DNA of 64,000 nucleotides from Clostridiaceae bacterium (GTDB taxonomy: Bacteria > Bacillota > Clostridia > Lachnospirales > Lachnospiraceae), in contig CAJTGF010000001.1 of the NCBI GenBank assembly GCA_910575585.1, positions 62,197-126,196 on the forward strand. The letters are read 5' to 3'. Shown here in pieces: positions 17,338 to 25,916 of this stretch. Position numbers and translations under genes: made by a program. Below the pieces are notes generated by a model. It worked only from the letters and a program-made list of their open reading frames with translations. It made no database searches and was not told where the DNA came from. Within the stretch, counting starts at the first letter, position 1. Every line of letters starts with the position of its first letter.

Positions 17338-18547
17338 GATCGTTTCGGCTATTCCGGAGGCGCTGTCTATTTATATCAATCAGCTGGTCTATTCAGAAAA
17401 AAGAAAAGGGATAGATATCATCACGTTGTCTTTAGGGGAAGCGTTTTTTGATATTCCGCAGTTTTCTTTTGATGAGATTGATTTTGTTAAAGGATATCAT
17501 TATTCCGATAGCATGGGACTTCCTGGATTAAGGACAAAAATTGTGGACTATTATAATGACCGGTATTCAGCATGTATAAACGGGATAGATAACGTACTTA
17601 TTTCCAGTGGCTCAAAAGCAATCATTTATATGATCATGCGTATGGTGCTGAATAAGGGAGACGAAGTTTTGATCCATGAGCCGGCGTGGCTCAGCTATCA
17701 GGAGCAGGCCAAATTAAGCGGCGGCATACCGAGATTTATTCCTTTTGATAGTGATATTAAGAATATAGAAAATTATATCAATGATAGATCCAGATTACTT
17801 GTTTTAAATAATCCCAATAATCCGGCAGGATGGATATACGATAGAGAAACGTTAAAGACGATCTATGAGATCTGTCTTGATAAGGGGATCTATATCTTGA
17901 TGGATGAAGCCTACAGTGATTTCGTCGGAGAGGGAGAGTCCTTTACTTCATTGGCTTCGATCAGCCGTGATTTGGAGGGGATATTTATTGTAAATTCTCT
18001 TTCCAAAAACATGGGGATGTCTGGCTGGAGGATCGGCTATGTCATCGCAGCGGAAAAAATGATCACGAAATTGCTGAAACTGAATCAGCATATCATCACC
18101 TGTGCGCCAACGGTATTGCAAATGTACATGGAAAGATATTTTGATGACATTATTGCGGTCACATTACCGCAAGTAAAGGGTGTTGTAGAAAAAAGGAAAA
18201 GAATAGCCAGATATTTGGATGAGATCGGATTAGAATACTTATCAGGGAGCTCAACATTTTATCTATTCATAAGTGTTGAGGGGTTGCATGTTAGTACACT
18301 GGATTTTTGTCTGTATTTGTTATTTAAGTACGGAATTGCTATTGTTCCTGGCAGCGCATATGGAAAGAGTACAAGCTGTTTTATCCGCGTTGGGATCGGC
18401 GCCGAATCAGAAGAGAGGATAAAGAGGGCACTGGATATCATAAGGTTAGTTTATGTCAGACAGACAACAGATACGGATTACGTCAACCGCAGATTAAAAA
18501 CAAATGGATTTTACCGATTTGGGGAGGATGAGAGGGATGGAAGATAA
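17309..18547 (+). CDS. Class I/II PLP aminotransferase
   Basis: This 412-aa aspartate-aminotransferase-fold enzyme shows NNPNNPAGW around residue 165, MDEAYSDF, and the PLP Lys in NSLSKNMGMSGWRIGYV. The start at 17309 has GAGGAGG 6 bases upstream. It overlaps the ligase by 29 bases and the carrier protein by 11. Lying between a ligase and a carrier, it may make the amino acid that is loaded, or act on the carrier-bound keto acid. Both are inferences; a sugar substrate is less likely for this subfamily. Confidence 0.8.
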   Translation: MSTVKYPINEIVSAIPEALSIYINQLVYSEKRKGIDIITLSLGEAFFDIPQFSFDEIDFVKGYHYSDSMGLPGLRTKIVDYYNDRYSACINGIDNVLISSGSKAIIYMIMRMVLNKGDEVLIHEPAWLSYQEQAKLSGGIPRFIPFDSDIKNIENYINDRSRLLVLNNPNNPAGWIYDRETLKTIYEICLDKGIYILMDEAYSDFVGEGESFTSLASISRDLEGIFIVNSLSKNMGMSGWRIGYVIAAEKMITKLLKLNQHIITCAPTVLQMYMERYFDDIIAVTLPQVKGVVEKRKRIARYLDEIGLEYLSGSSTFYLFISVEGLHVSTLDFCLYLLFKYGIAIVPGSAYGKSTSCFIRVGIGAESEERIKRALDIIRLVYVRQTTDTDYVNRRLKTNGFYRFGEDERDGR

Positions 18548-18770
18548 GATCTTAGCTTATGTGGTGGGGATCGGAAGAAAAAAGGGAGAGTTTGTTGATA
18601 GGGATACTGACTTGTTCGAAAGCGGGATACTGGATTCCCTGGAGGTGATTTCTTTGTTGCTTTACCTGCAGGAAGAATTTGATACTGTGTTTTCCCCGGA
18701 TGATCTACAATTTGAGAATTATCAGTCGGTTAATAAGATCATTAAATGGACAAAAGGTCAACTCAAATAA
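18537..18770 (+). CDS. Acyl/peptidyl carrier protein (DltC-like)
   Basis: This 77-aa carrier has the phosphopantetheine site Ser34 in FESGILDSLEV and a four-helix pattern similar to DltC (LLLYLQEEF, NKIIKW). It would carry an activated acyl or aminoacyl group on a thioester. The start at 18537 has GGGGAGGATGAGAGG upstream and gives a normal carrier length; the longer in-frame start at 18504 would add an unusual leader. It overlaps the aminotransferase gene by 11 bases. A dedicated carrier inside a nonulosonate island implies an unusual N- or O-acyl group on the glycan. Confidence 0.85.
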   Translation: MEDKILAYVVGIGRKKGEFVDRDTDLFESGILDSLEVISLLLYLQEEFDTVFSPDDLQFENYQSVNKIIKWTKGQLK

Positions 18771-18786
18771 GGGGAGGTGCAATAAG

Positions 18787-19494
18787 ATGTTGAGTAATGC
18801 AGATAACGAATGGATGAAGTTTGAGTCAGAGGATAAAGAGTATTTTAGATATATAGCAAGCCTTGAGGAGATGGATCCGCCTTTGAAAGAGGTGATATTT
18901 AATTTCCCTATATTTGTAGGCCAGGTCAATATCGCCCGAATGTTATTTTTTTATGAGTTATATAAGAAAGTTATGGATCTAAGTGGAAATATAGCAGAAG
19001 TGGGCACATATAAAGGTGCCTCATTTGTGTTCTGGGCAAAAGTTATAAAACTGTTTGAAAATAATGATCCAACCAGAGTATATGGATTTGATTGGTTCCA
19101 GGGTATGAAGACAGGAGAAAATGATAACACAGATAACGAAGGAAGATATAGGGCAGATTATGAGACTTTATGCAGTCTTATTAAGCTGCAGGGATTAGAA
19201 AATATTGCGCTTTTGAAAAGGATGGATGTGACAACAGAGTTAGAAGCTTTTCTGGAAGAAAGACCATGGTTAAGATTCAAACTTATTTTTATTGATTGTG
19301 GGATAGAGAAAGTGCTGGAATCTTCGCTCCGGTCGTTATGGCCAAGGTTGGTCACCGGGGGGGTTCTCATCATGGATCATTATGGGCTTTCTACAAGTCC
19401 TATGGAAAGCAGCATAGTTGAGAAATACGTAGGCCAGCGTAGAATATTCCAAATGCCTTTTAATAGGCATTCCAGCGGATACATAATTAAATAG
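18787..19494 (+). CDS. TylF-like methyltransferase with a G7 tract
   Basis: This 235-aa protein resembles the macrocin O-methyltransferase (TylF) family: IAEVGTYKGASFVFWAKV as the SAM motif, YGFDWFQGM, IFIDCG and GGVLIMDHYG. GGGGAGG precedes the ATG at 18787; the long upstream open frame overlaps the carrier gene and has no ribosome site. Bases 19357-19363 are a G7 tract encoding TGGV in frame, a possible slip site. It probably methylates a hydroxyl of the island's sugar. The target is not known. Confidence 0.75.
   Translation: MLSNADNEWMKFESEDKEYFRYIASLEEMDPPLKEVIFNFPIFVGQVNIARMLFFYELYKKVMDLSGNIAEVGTYKGASFVFWAKVIKLFENNDPTRVYGFDWFQGMKTGENDNTDNEGRYRADYETLCSLIKLQGLENIALLKRMDVTTELEAFLEERPWLRFKLIFIDCGIEKVLESSLRSLWPRLVTGGVLIMDHYGLSTSPMESSIVEKYVGQRRIFQMPFNRHSSGYIIK
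19357..19363 (+). repeat. G7 tract inside the TylF-like gene (in frame)
   Basis: Seven consecutive G encode part of the Thr-Gly-Gly-Val stretch near the end of the methyltransferase core. Slippage would truncate the protein. It is one of four such tracts. Confidence 0.6.
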
Positions 19495-19521
19495 GAGTGG
19501 AATAATGGAGGGATAGAAATA

Positions 19522-20823
19522 GTGGAAAGTAAAGAAAAGGGACATGAAATATATGATTTGGCAGGAATTTTGTTCCCAATATGTCGTAGCATTACTGGCG
19601 AGGGTGTGAGAAAAACCCTTTCTATCCTTTCAGAGCATATTGGTGAGGAAGATGGTAAGCGGTTAGAGATACGAAATGTGAGTTCTGGAACAAAGGTGTT
19701 TGACTGGACGATCCCCAAGGAATGGGTTATTCGTGAAGCCTTTATTGAGGATGAAAAGGGGAATCATATCATTGATTTTAAGGATCACAATCTTCATGTC
19801 ATGGGATACTCAACACCGGTAGATCAATGGGTGGGATTGGATGAAATGAAAAACTATATTTATACCCAGCCTGATCAACCGGAAGTGATCCCATATGTAA
19901 CTTCTTATTATAAGGAACGATTTGGATTCTGCATGAGTGAGGAGCAGAAGTCTATGCTCACTCCGGGGCGATACCATATGTACATTGACAGTGAACTGAT
20001 TGATGGAGATCTGACTTATGGCGAGATCGTGATACCTGGAGAACGGAAGGATGAGATCTTTTTTTCCACATATATCTGTCATCCGTCCATGGCCAATAAC
20101 GAGTGTTCGGGTCCGGCATTATCCGCGGAATTGATTTGTTATGTAAGGAATATGAAAAAGAGGAGATATACATATAGATTTATTTTCATTCCTGAGACGA
20201 TTGGTTCGATCACATATCTAAGCCGGAATATGGAATATATGAAGAAACATATGATCGCTGGGTTTAATCTATCGTGTGTGGGAGACGACAGGGGATTTTC
20301 TATGATCGAATCCCGCTATGGGGATACTTTAGCGGACAGGGTTTTGAATAATATTTTGAGAGGTATGGGGCGGTATGTTGTCTACCCGTTTCTTAAGAGG
20401 GGATCCGATGAACGTCAATATAACGCGCCTGGTATTGATCTGCCTGTGGTGTGTTTTTGCCGTTCAAAATTTGGTGAATATCCGGAATATCACACTTCCG
20501 CGGATAATATGGAACTTATCAGTCCAGAGGGATTTCAGGGAAGTTATGAGGTTATGACCCAGGTGATACAGGCTTTGGAATATAATGTCTGTTATCAGAT
20601 AAATGTGTTGTGTGAACCACAGCTGGGAAAGAGGGGACTTTATCCCACGGTCAGCCAGAAGGGTGGATATGGAACTGTGAAGGCAATGACTGATTTTATT
20701 GCTTACGCGGATGGGAGGAATGACCTGATCGAAATAAGCGATAGGATTGGAGTTTCTGTAAAGAAATTGATACCCATAGTAGAAAGGCTGGCGGAAGCGG
20801 GATTGATCGTTTTTAAGAACTGA
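19522..20823 (+). CDS. DUF4910 aminopeptidase-like polysaccharide-biosynthesis protein
   Basis: This 433-aa protein matches the DUF2172/DUF4910 architecture: an M28-like zinc-peptidase core with candidate ligands in YICHPSMANNECSG, PETIGSI and PEYHTSADN, then a C-terminal winged-helix part (LIEISDRIGVSVKKLIPIVE). Homologues sit in polysaccharide and glycan loci but their reaction is poorly defined. The start is GTG 19522 with GGAGGG 9 bases upstream. It follows the TylF-like gene and ends the tight gene run. With the M29-like gene it is the second peptidase-fold protein of the island, which hints at amide chemistry on the glycan. Confidence 0.78.
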   Translation: MESKEKGHEIYDLAGILFPICRSITGEGVRKTLSILSEHIGEEDGKRLEIRNVSSGTKVFDWTIPKEWVIREAFIEDEKGNHIIDFKDHNLHVMGYSTPVDQWVGLDEMKNYIYTQPDQPEVIPYVTSYYKERFGFCMSEEQKSMLTPGRYHMYIDSELIDGDLTYGEIVIPGERKDEIFFSTYICHPSMANNECSGPALSAELICYVRNMKKRRYTYRFIFIPETIGSITYLSRNMEYMKKHMIAGFNLSCVGDDRGFSMIESRYGDTLADRVLNNILRGMGRYVVYPFLKRGSDERQYNAPGIDLPVVCFCRSKFGEYPEYHTSADNMELISPEGFQGSYEVMTQVIQALEYNVCYQINVLCEPQLGKRGLYPTVSQKGGYGTVKAMTDFIAYADGRNDLIEISDRIGVSVKKLIPIVERLAEAGLIVFKN

Positions 20824-20824
20824 T

Positions 20825-20962
20825 AAAATAATATTCTTAGAAAAATTTGATGGTAAATTAGGTAACCAATCACATTGTATTGGCATCGAAAAACTGAAAA
20901 GAATGGATAGTCGCAAAATCTCAATGATAAATATGCTTGACATAAAACCTCTAACCCCTTAA
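20825..20962 (+). pseudogene. Possible gene-tail remnant
   Basis: A 45-codon open frame reads KIIFLEKFDGKLGNQ, then CIGIEKLKRMDSRKISM, and ends at TAA 20960-20962. It has no ribosome site or start at its beginning. It fills the 187-base gap between the DUF4910 and FkbM genes. It may be the C-terminus of a deleted gene, or chance. I do not recognise the family. Confidence 0.25.
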
Positions 20963-21010
20963 ACTATGAAAGAATATAGACGAATTGAATTGAAAAGGGG
21001 GAAGAGCAAA

Positions 21011-22104
21011 ATGCTAAGAACTAAATTAGTCCCGTTAACCCAAAACAAAGCCCAAGCCCACATGCAGAAGCTTATGACCCATTTACAGCAAACAGGAGAA
21101 ACCTTTGCCATATGGGGAGCGGGAGCCACAGGTCAGCGGGCCATGGAGTATCTCCAGAGGAACTGGGGAGAGACATTAAGGCCGCAGTACATAGTAGATA
21201 ACAATTCTACCTTATGGAATGCGGGGGGGTAATATCCCCGGACACCTTCTTCAGACTTAAGGACCAGCCGAAAAACCTTCTGATCTGCGTCTATGTAGCG
21301 GATCAGGTGGCGCGTCAGGTAAAAGAAGCGGGATATACCGGCAATGTGATGATATTCAGTACACTGCAGCTTTTCGATACCAGTGAGAGATGGCAGTTCT
21401 ATGAGGAGCATATGTCTGAGCTGGAAGATGTGTATGATATGGTAGCTGATGATAAGTCGCGGGTGACAGTAGCAGGTTTTCTAAACAGTATTAGAAGCGG
21501 CGATGTCAGTTATCTGGAGAAAATCAATGAGGACAGCAGCGTAAAGACTTTGGATCCCGTGATTCTGCAGTATACGGACCAGGAGATTTTTGCGTATATC
21601 GGCGCGTTTACGGGAGATACCATATCAAAATTTTTAGAGATTACAAACGGAAATTATAAGCGTATCATTGGCTTTGAATTGGATCGGCAGAATTACGAAG
21701 TATTAAGGCAGACAACAGACGGGATGGAGAATATTTATATAAAGAATGTGGCCGTAGGCGCCGCACCAGGGAAAGTACGTTTCCTTTCAGGCCGATCGGA
21801 GAGCAGCGCGTTATCCGAGCAGGGAGACAGCGAGGCGGAGATGATCGCGCTGGATGATGTGGAGGAAATGCAGGGTGTAACCTTTATAAAAATATCGGTT
21901 AGTGGTCTGGAACTTACTGTTTTGGAGGGAGCAAAGAAGTTGCTGCGAAGAAATGCTCCGAAGGTGGCAGCATATGTCAGTGGGAAACAGCTTTGGGAGA
22001 TCCCTAAGTATCTTAAAGAGATGGTTCCGGAATACAGGCTGTACATCCGGCATTACGGCCAGGGTACACAGGGAATGGTCTGCTATGCCATCAGAAATCA
22101 ATAG
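21011..22104 (+). pseudogene. FkbM-type methyltransferase, out of frame at a G7 tract
   Basis: The gene is split at bases 21223-21229. Upstream the frame reads FAIWGAGATGQRAMEYL, then WNAGG and a stop; downstream another frame reads GGVISPDTFF and continues to 22104. One added G (G8) would join them into a 364-aa protein. The C-terminal half is a FkbM methyltransferase (YIGAFTGDTISKFL, IGFELDRQNYEVL, FIKISVSGLELTVLEG). The N-terminal Rossmann-like part resembles the start of the protein at 6817. The ATG at 21011 follows AGGGGGAAG. This is either a phase-off state of a slipping tract or a homopolymer sequencing error; everything else in the gene looks intact. Confidence 0.85.
21223..21229 (+). 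repeat. G7 tract at the frameshift of the FkbM gene
   Basis: Seven G between GC and TAA place the stop codon immediately after the tract. Eight G would restore the frame. This is the only one of the four G7 tracts that is out of frame in this assembly. Confidence 0.8.
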
Positions 22105-22111
22105 ATAAAAA

Positions 22112-22161
22112 CCCTGCCATAAGAAAAAGAAACTCTCTTTCTTATGGCGGGGGAATTTTTT
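22112..22161. terminator. Bidirectional rho-independent terminator closing the glycan island
   Basis: A 15-bp stem (22112-22126 with 22138-22152, one G-T pair) is followed by AATTTTTT on the + strand. The - strand end has TTTTTATCT after the stem. It lies between convergent genes, the FkbM gene and the - strand licD gene. Confidence 0.85.
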
Positions 22162-23098
22162 ATTCAAATGTCATATTAAAACACTCTGGAAATATCTTTC
22201 CTTCCGTTTCGTAAATTTTTTTCAAAGCAGATATCTGTTTTTTCAGATACTCGTGATCACCTATTCTTATGGGTGTCATATAATTTTCTCCAAAATCCAA
22301 CCTGCATATTAAGTCGTAATCCTCCAAAACAGGGAGCATCGTATGTTCAAATGGAATCTCTATGATTTTCTCAAAACAGGAAGCAGGGATACGGTAATGG
22401 CGATCCTTGGAAAAGCGGGTAAGACGGGTCATTTCATGGGATCCATCCTCCCAATACATGGCAGCTATCCTATCCGCAAGGAAATACAGCTGCGCCTTGA
22501 CAGGGCGTTGGCGGTCAATAGGACAGCTGGTAAGTTCTTCTATTTCTGCAAGATAACTCCATTTGCTTACACCATTCCACTGCGCGTCATCTTCGGGGAG
22601 ATTCCAGTTAAGACATAAACTGTTCACAGCCTGAAACATATTGATATGCAGTTCTTCGTCTTCTATACTTTGGGGGGTATGATCGATACAAAAAATATCC
22701 ACACCAGTTATAAATGGACAGCCATGGAATCTGTCCAAAAATTTCTGGTCCAGCTGAAATTTATTTGTATTAAGTATGCAGATCCAGGTAGGGTATTCTT
22801 CTGAAACTACCCATCCCGTTGGAAGTTCTGTTTTGGCATAATAACGAAATCGCTCATAGTCTTCCCGCACCATGGCCAGATCCATATCGTCATCCCAAGG
22901 GATATAGCCATGGTGGCGCACTGCCCCCAAAAGAGTGCCAAACCATCCGAAATAGCGTATATTATGACGTCTGCAGATCGTATCAATTTCTTTTAAAATA
23001 TCCAGCTGCACGGCCCATAACCGTTTTAGCAGCGGCTGGACATAATAACCATCCCGTTCTTCGCCCTCCATGGGCGTTACTTTCAAATGATCTTCCAT
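22160..23098 (-). CDS. LicD-family phosphotransferase (tandem copy 2)
   Basis: This 312-aa LicD protein has GTLLGAVRHHGYIPWDDDMD around residue 50, with the Asp cluster, preceded by VQLDILKEIDTICRRH. It is a paralogue of the gene directly upstream (23103-24035): both start with MEGEERDGYYVQP after a few residues. The start at 23098 is preferred because GAGGAATAAAATC precedes it; its ribosome site lies at the end of the upstream gene. It probably transfers phosphocholine or a similar group to a surface sugar. The pair may differ in acceptor. Confidence 0.85.
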   Translation of the reverse strand: MEDHLKVTPMEGEERDGYYVQPLLKRLWAVQLDILKEIDTICRRHNIRYFGWFGTLLGAVRHHGYIPWDDDMDLAMVREDYERFRYYAKTELPTGWVVSEEYPTWICILNTNKFQLDQKFLDRFHGCPFITGVDIFCIDHTPQSIEDEELHINMFQAVNSLCLNWNLPEDDAQWNGVSKWSYLAEIEELTSCPIDRQRPVKAQLYFLADRIAAMYWEDGSHEMTRLTRFSKDRHYRIPASCFEKIIEIPFEHTMLPVLEDYDLICRLDFGENYMTPIRIGDHEYLKKQISALKKIYETEGKIFPECFNMTFE

Positions 23099-23102
23099 GA
23101 TT

Positions 23103-24035
23103 TTATTCCTCAAATGTCATATGAAAACATTCCGGCAGTTCCTTCCCCTGATCTTGAAAATATTTCCGTAAACGTCCCATTTGTTTTTGGATGTTACTAT
23201 GCATGGAGTACTTTCGGGGAGTCATATAATCCTTGCCGTAACTTAATCTGCAGAGAAGATCGTAATCTTTTAGGATGGGGATCGTCGTATCCTCAAATGG
23301 TACTCGGATAACTCTTCTAAAGTAGGAGTTGGGGATACGGTAAGCGCTGTTGCGGCGCAGGCTGGAAATAACGGCTATTTCGTGAGATTTGGCATCCCAG
23401 TACATGGCCGCGACCTTGTCCGCAAGGGCATATAACTGATCGGATACGGAGGATTGTCTGTCAAAGTGGTATCCGGTAAGGGTTTCTATCTCTGTTAACT
23501 GATCCCATCGGTTCTTTTGCCATTCCGCATCTTCCTGAAAGAGATTCCAATGTACATACAGGTTGGCCACGGCCCAAAACAGATTCAGCCATAAGATTTC
23601 TTCATCTTTATCTTTGGGGATATGATCCAAGCAGAAGATGTCCACCCCGATGACAAAGGGACAGCCGTGGGATCTGTCCAGAAATTCCTGGTCCAGCCGG
23701 ATGGTCTCTGTATTTATTATGCGGATCAGGGTGGGACCTACTTTAAGTAGTGACCAGCCTTCGGGCAGTTCTTTCTCACAATAGTATTTGAATTTTTCAT
23801 AATCTTCTCTCACTATAGCCAAATCCATATCGTCATCCCAAGGGATAAAACCGTGGTGGCGCACCGCCCCCAGAAGGGTGCCGTACCATGCGTAATACTT
23901 TAAACGATGACGGCTGCAGATCGTATCAATCATCTTTAAAATATCTAATTGCACTGCCCATACACGTTTCATCATCGGCTGGACATAATATCCGTCCCGC
24001 TCTTCACCTTCCATATATTGTATTGTACGTTCCAT
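23103..24035 (-). CDS. LicD-family phosphotransferase (tandem copy 1)
   Basis: This 310-aa LicD protein reads YMEGEERDGYYVQPMMKR, then GTLLGAVRHHGFIPWDDDMD, the family's metal-binding signature. It shares clear similarity along its whole length with the next gene (22160-23098), so the two arose by tandem duplication and have since diverged. AAAGGAATGG precedes the ATG. It follows the ComFB-domain gene by 21 bases and could be in its operon. The transferred group is inferred from the family only. Confidence 0.85.
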   Translation of the reverse strand: MERTIQYMEGEERDGYYVQPMMKRVWAVQLDILKMIDTICSRHRLKYYAWYGTLLGAVRHHGFIPWDDDMDLAIVREDYEKFKYYCEKELPEGWSLLKVGPTLIRIINTETIRLDQEFLDRSHGCPFVIGVDIFCLDHIPKDKDEEILWLNLFWAVANLYVHWNLFQEDAEWQKNRWDQLTEIETLTGYHFDRQSSVSDQLYALADKVAAMYWDAKSHEIAVISSLRRNSAYRIPNSYFRRVIRVPFEDTTIPILKDYDLLCRLSYGKDYMTPRKYSMHSNIQKQMGRLRKYFQDQGKELPECFHMTFEE

Positions 24036-24056
24036 GATTTTGTACCATTCCTTTAA

Positions 24057-24938
24057 TTAATGTGATACTTTATGCCGGGGATTCTGCCGCACTCGGTCGC
24101 AAGCTTTCATAAGCTCGGTCAAAACAGGTATCTTATACTTGTTTTCATAGTAGCTGATCAGAGGGGAGATGGAATCCCGGCTTGTGACCACATACTTGGA
24201 GGGAAGTCCTGTAAGCACAAGGGCGCATACGTCGGACATGCAGCGCGGACAGGTACACACGTCATACTGGGTCAGCACCGCTTCCAGATTCTGCCGCATA
24301 AGAAGCTGCTCCATAACATTGATGAAACGGTATTCTTTATCCGTAAATCGGTCATTAAACTGCGATTCCGGAATGATGGGATGCGGTTTAGCCTTAGGAG
24401 ATTCGGGTGTTTCCTCTGACAGATCCTGGGAGGCATCGGAAGTAATCTCCGGCGTGTCTTGGGGCGCGGTGTTCGCGGCATCCTGCAGAGACTCGTCTGT
24501 CTTAGGGATATCCGTCTGCGCGTCGGCTGTCATCCCTGCCTCGTCTGGGGAAGCTGTATTCGGAGCGTCCACAGCCTGGCCATTGGTGTCAGCTGCCGTT
24601 TCCTGGAGTGAGGCAGGGGAAGCGGCAGAGGTTTCTTCCTCTCTAACATCCGGCTCGGCGGTTTGTTCGTCCGCTCCCTGGCTGGCTTTTTCTTCTTGCC
24701 TGGTCTCTTCCTCCAGTTCTTCGGTAAGTTTTCCCAGGATCTCCTGGGAGAGGCGGTCATTGCGGCTGCCCTCATCGACTACCGTTACTTTAGCGGGGGT
24801 GACGGAGTGGGACTGGATGTCTGAGGGTTTCTTTTCCTGACCCAGCACGGCCTCCGCCACCGGTGTGTCTGCGTCCGTGGACGCGCCATTGGTCAAAAGG
24901 TCCATAACATGAGATGTTTTGTTGGTTTTTTTGGACAT
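24057..24938 (-). CDS. ComFB-domain protein with long acidic linker
   Basis: This 293-aa protein has a short basic start, then a low-complexity acidic region (about residues 20-195) rich in Ala, Asp, Glu, Thr and Pro. The C-terminal 95 residues form a ComFB domain: FINVMEQLLMRQNLEAVL, the Cys pattern CTCPRCMSDVCALVL, LPSKYV, then a helical end. ComFB-family proteins have been reported as cyclic-dinucleotide receptors; here that is family knowledge, not shown by the sequence. It overlaps the ParA gene by one base (TAATG), so the two are probably partners. Its location before fliD suggests a link to motility. Confidence 0.8.
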   Translation of the reverse strand: MSKKTNKTSHVMDLLTNGASTDADTPVAEAVLGQEKKPSDIQSHSVTPAKVTVVDEGSRNDRLSQEILGKLTEELEEETRQEEKASQGADEQTAEPDVREEETSAASPASLQETAADTNGQAVDAPNTASPDEAGMTADAQTDIPKTDESLQDAANTAPQDTPEITSDASQDLSEETPESPKAKPHPIIPESQFNDRFTDKEYRFINVMEQLLMRQNLEAVLTQYDVCTCPRCMSDVCALVLTGLPSKYVVTSRDSISPLISYYENKYKIPVLTELMKACDRVRQNPRHKVSH

Positions 24939-25717
24939 TACTGTGATACCTCCTTTAATTGGATATCAGGAGCGATCTCTTCAATAAGAGCCTGATAATC
25001 TTTTACCGCGCCGGAGCGGGGATTATAAGAAAAAATGCTTTCGCCGTGGGCCGGCGCCTCTGCGATGGCTACACCGGTGCGGATCTTGGTGTCAAAAACA
25101 CGGGAGTTGATCTGGGCCGCAAGCTGCTGGGCCATCTCAAGAACATCCCGGGACAGCGTGGTCCGCGGATTGAACCGGGTCAGAAGGATGCCAAGGACAT
25201 TGAGACCGGGATTAAAGGAACCGCGCACCGACTCGATGGTCTCTTTTAGCTGGGCAAGGCCCACCAGACTTAAGATGTCGGAAGCCATGGGGATGATCAA
25301 AAAGTCGGAAACGGAATAGGCGTTCACGGTCAGAAGATTCAGGGCCGGCGGGGTATCTATAATGATATAATCAAAAAAATCCATAACAGGTTTGATGGCG
25401 TCTCTCAAAATAAACTCCCGGTTGGTGCGGATGCCATCCAGGCCATTGTTGCTTAAGGTGATGTCGGAAACCAACAGATCCCCATAGTCGCAGCGGACAA
25501 GGGCTTTGTGGACCGGAACAGAGCCATTCATCACGTCAAGGATCGTGTGAGGGCTGCTCATGCCGGCTCCCAGACAGAACCCCAGATTCCCCTGTGGGTC
25601 CAGATCAATGCCCAGAACCCGCTTGCCCGCCTGGTCCAGACCTGATATGAGGGCAGCCGATGTGGTGGTTTTCCCCACACCGCCTTTCTGGTTGGAAACT
25701 GTAATTATGATAGACAA
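24938..25717 (-). CDS. ParA/Soj-family ATPase
   Basis: This 259-aa deviant-Walker ATPase starts IIITVSNQKGGVGKTTTSAAL, with KGGVGKTT as the P-loop. GIDLDPQGNLG and IIIDTPPAL follow in the usual order. ParA proteins position cargo such as plasmids, chromosomes, chemoreceptor arrays or flagella. The start codon is TTG at 25717, set by GGAGGT 6 bases upstream. No ParB gene or parS site is seen; instead it is coupled to a ComFB-domain gene and is divergent from fliD. I infer a positioning role for a surface or motility structure. It lacks FlhG-type features, so it is not called FlhG. Confidence 0.82.
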   Translation of the reverse strand: MSIIITVSNQKGGVGKTTTSAALISGLDQAGKRVLGIDLDPQGNLGFCLGAGMSSPHTILDVMNGSVPVHKALVRCDYGDLLVSDITLSNNGLDGIRTNREFILRDAIKPVMDFFDYIIIDTPPALNLLTVNAYSVSDFLIIPMASDILSLVGLAQLKETIESVRGSFNPGLNVLGILLTRFNPRTTLSRDVLEMAQQLAAQINSRVFDTKIRTGVAIAEAPAHGESIFSYNPRSGAVKDYQALIEEIAPDIQLKEVSQ

Positions 25718-25765
25718 AACGGTACCTCCATGTATAAAAAGTAGTAAAAATGATTTTTAAGATAT

Positions 25766-25792
25766 TATTTTTATTATATATCATGTCGATAA
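25766..25792 (+). promoter_or_regulatory. Sigma-28-like promoter for fliD
   Basis: GTCGATAA at 25785-25792 is followed by ATAAG, as at the main flagellin promoter. A weak -35 (TATT) lies 15 bases upstream. It sits in the 199-base gap between parA and fliD and points to fliD. The gap holds nothing else that I recognise. Confidence 0.5.
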
Positions 25793-25916
25793 ATAAGTAT
25801 AGATTAAAAATGATTTTTTTCAAGGTATTGCATTGCGCTTTGGCTGTAAATAAGGAAGATATTGTCTGAAAAGAGAAAAAAGGCTAAAGTGTGTCTTAGT
25901 GAAAGGAGATAGAGAT

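Noticed and set aside
24169-24840. Open frame of 223 codons on the + strand over the ComFB-domain gene
   Set aside because: It is Ser-rich because it mirrors the Ala/Glu/Thr-rich linker. The - strand product has a real domain.
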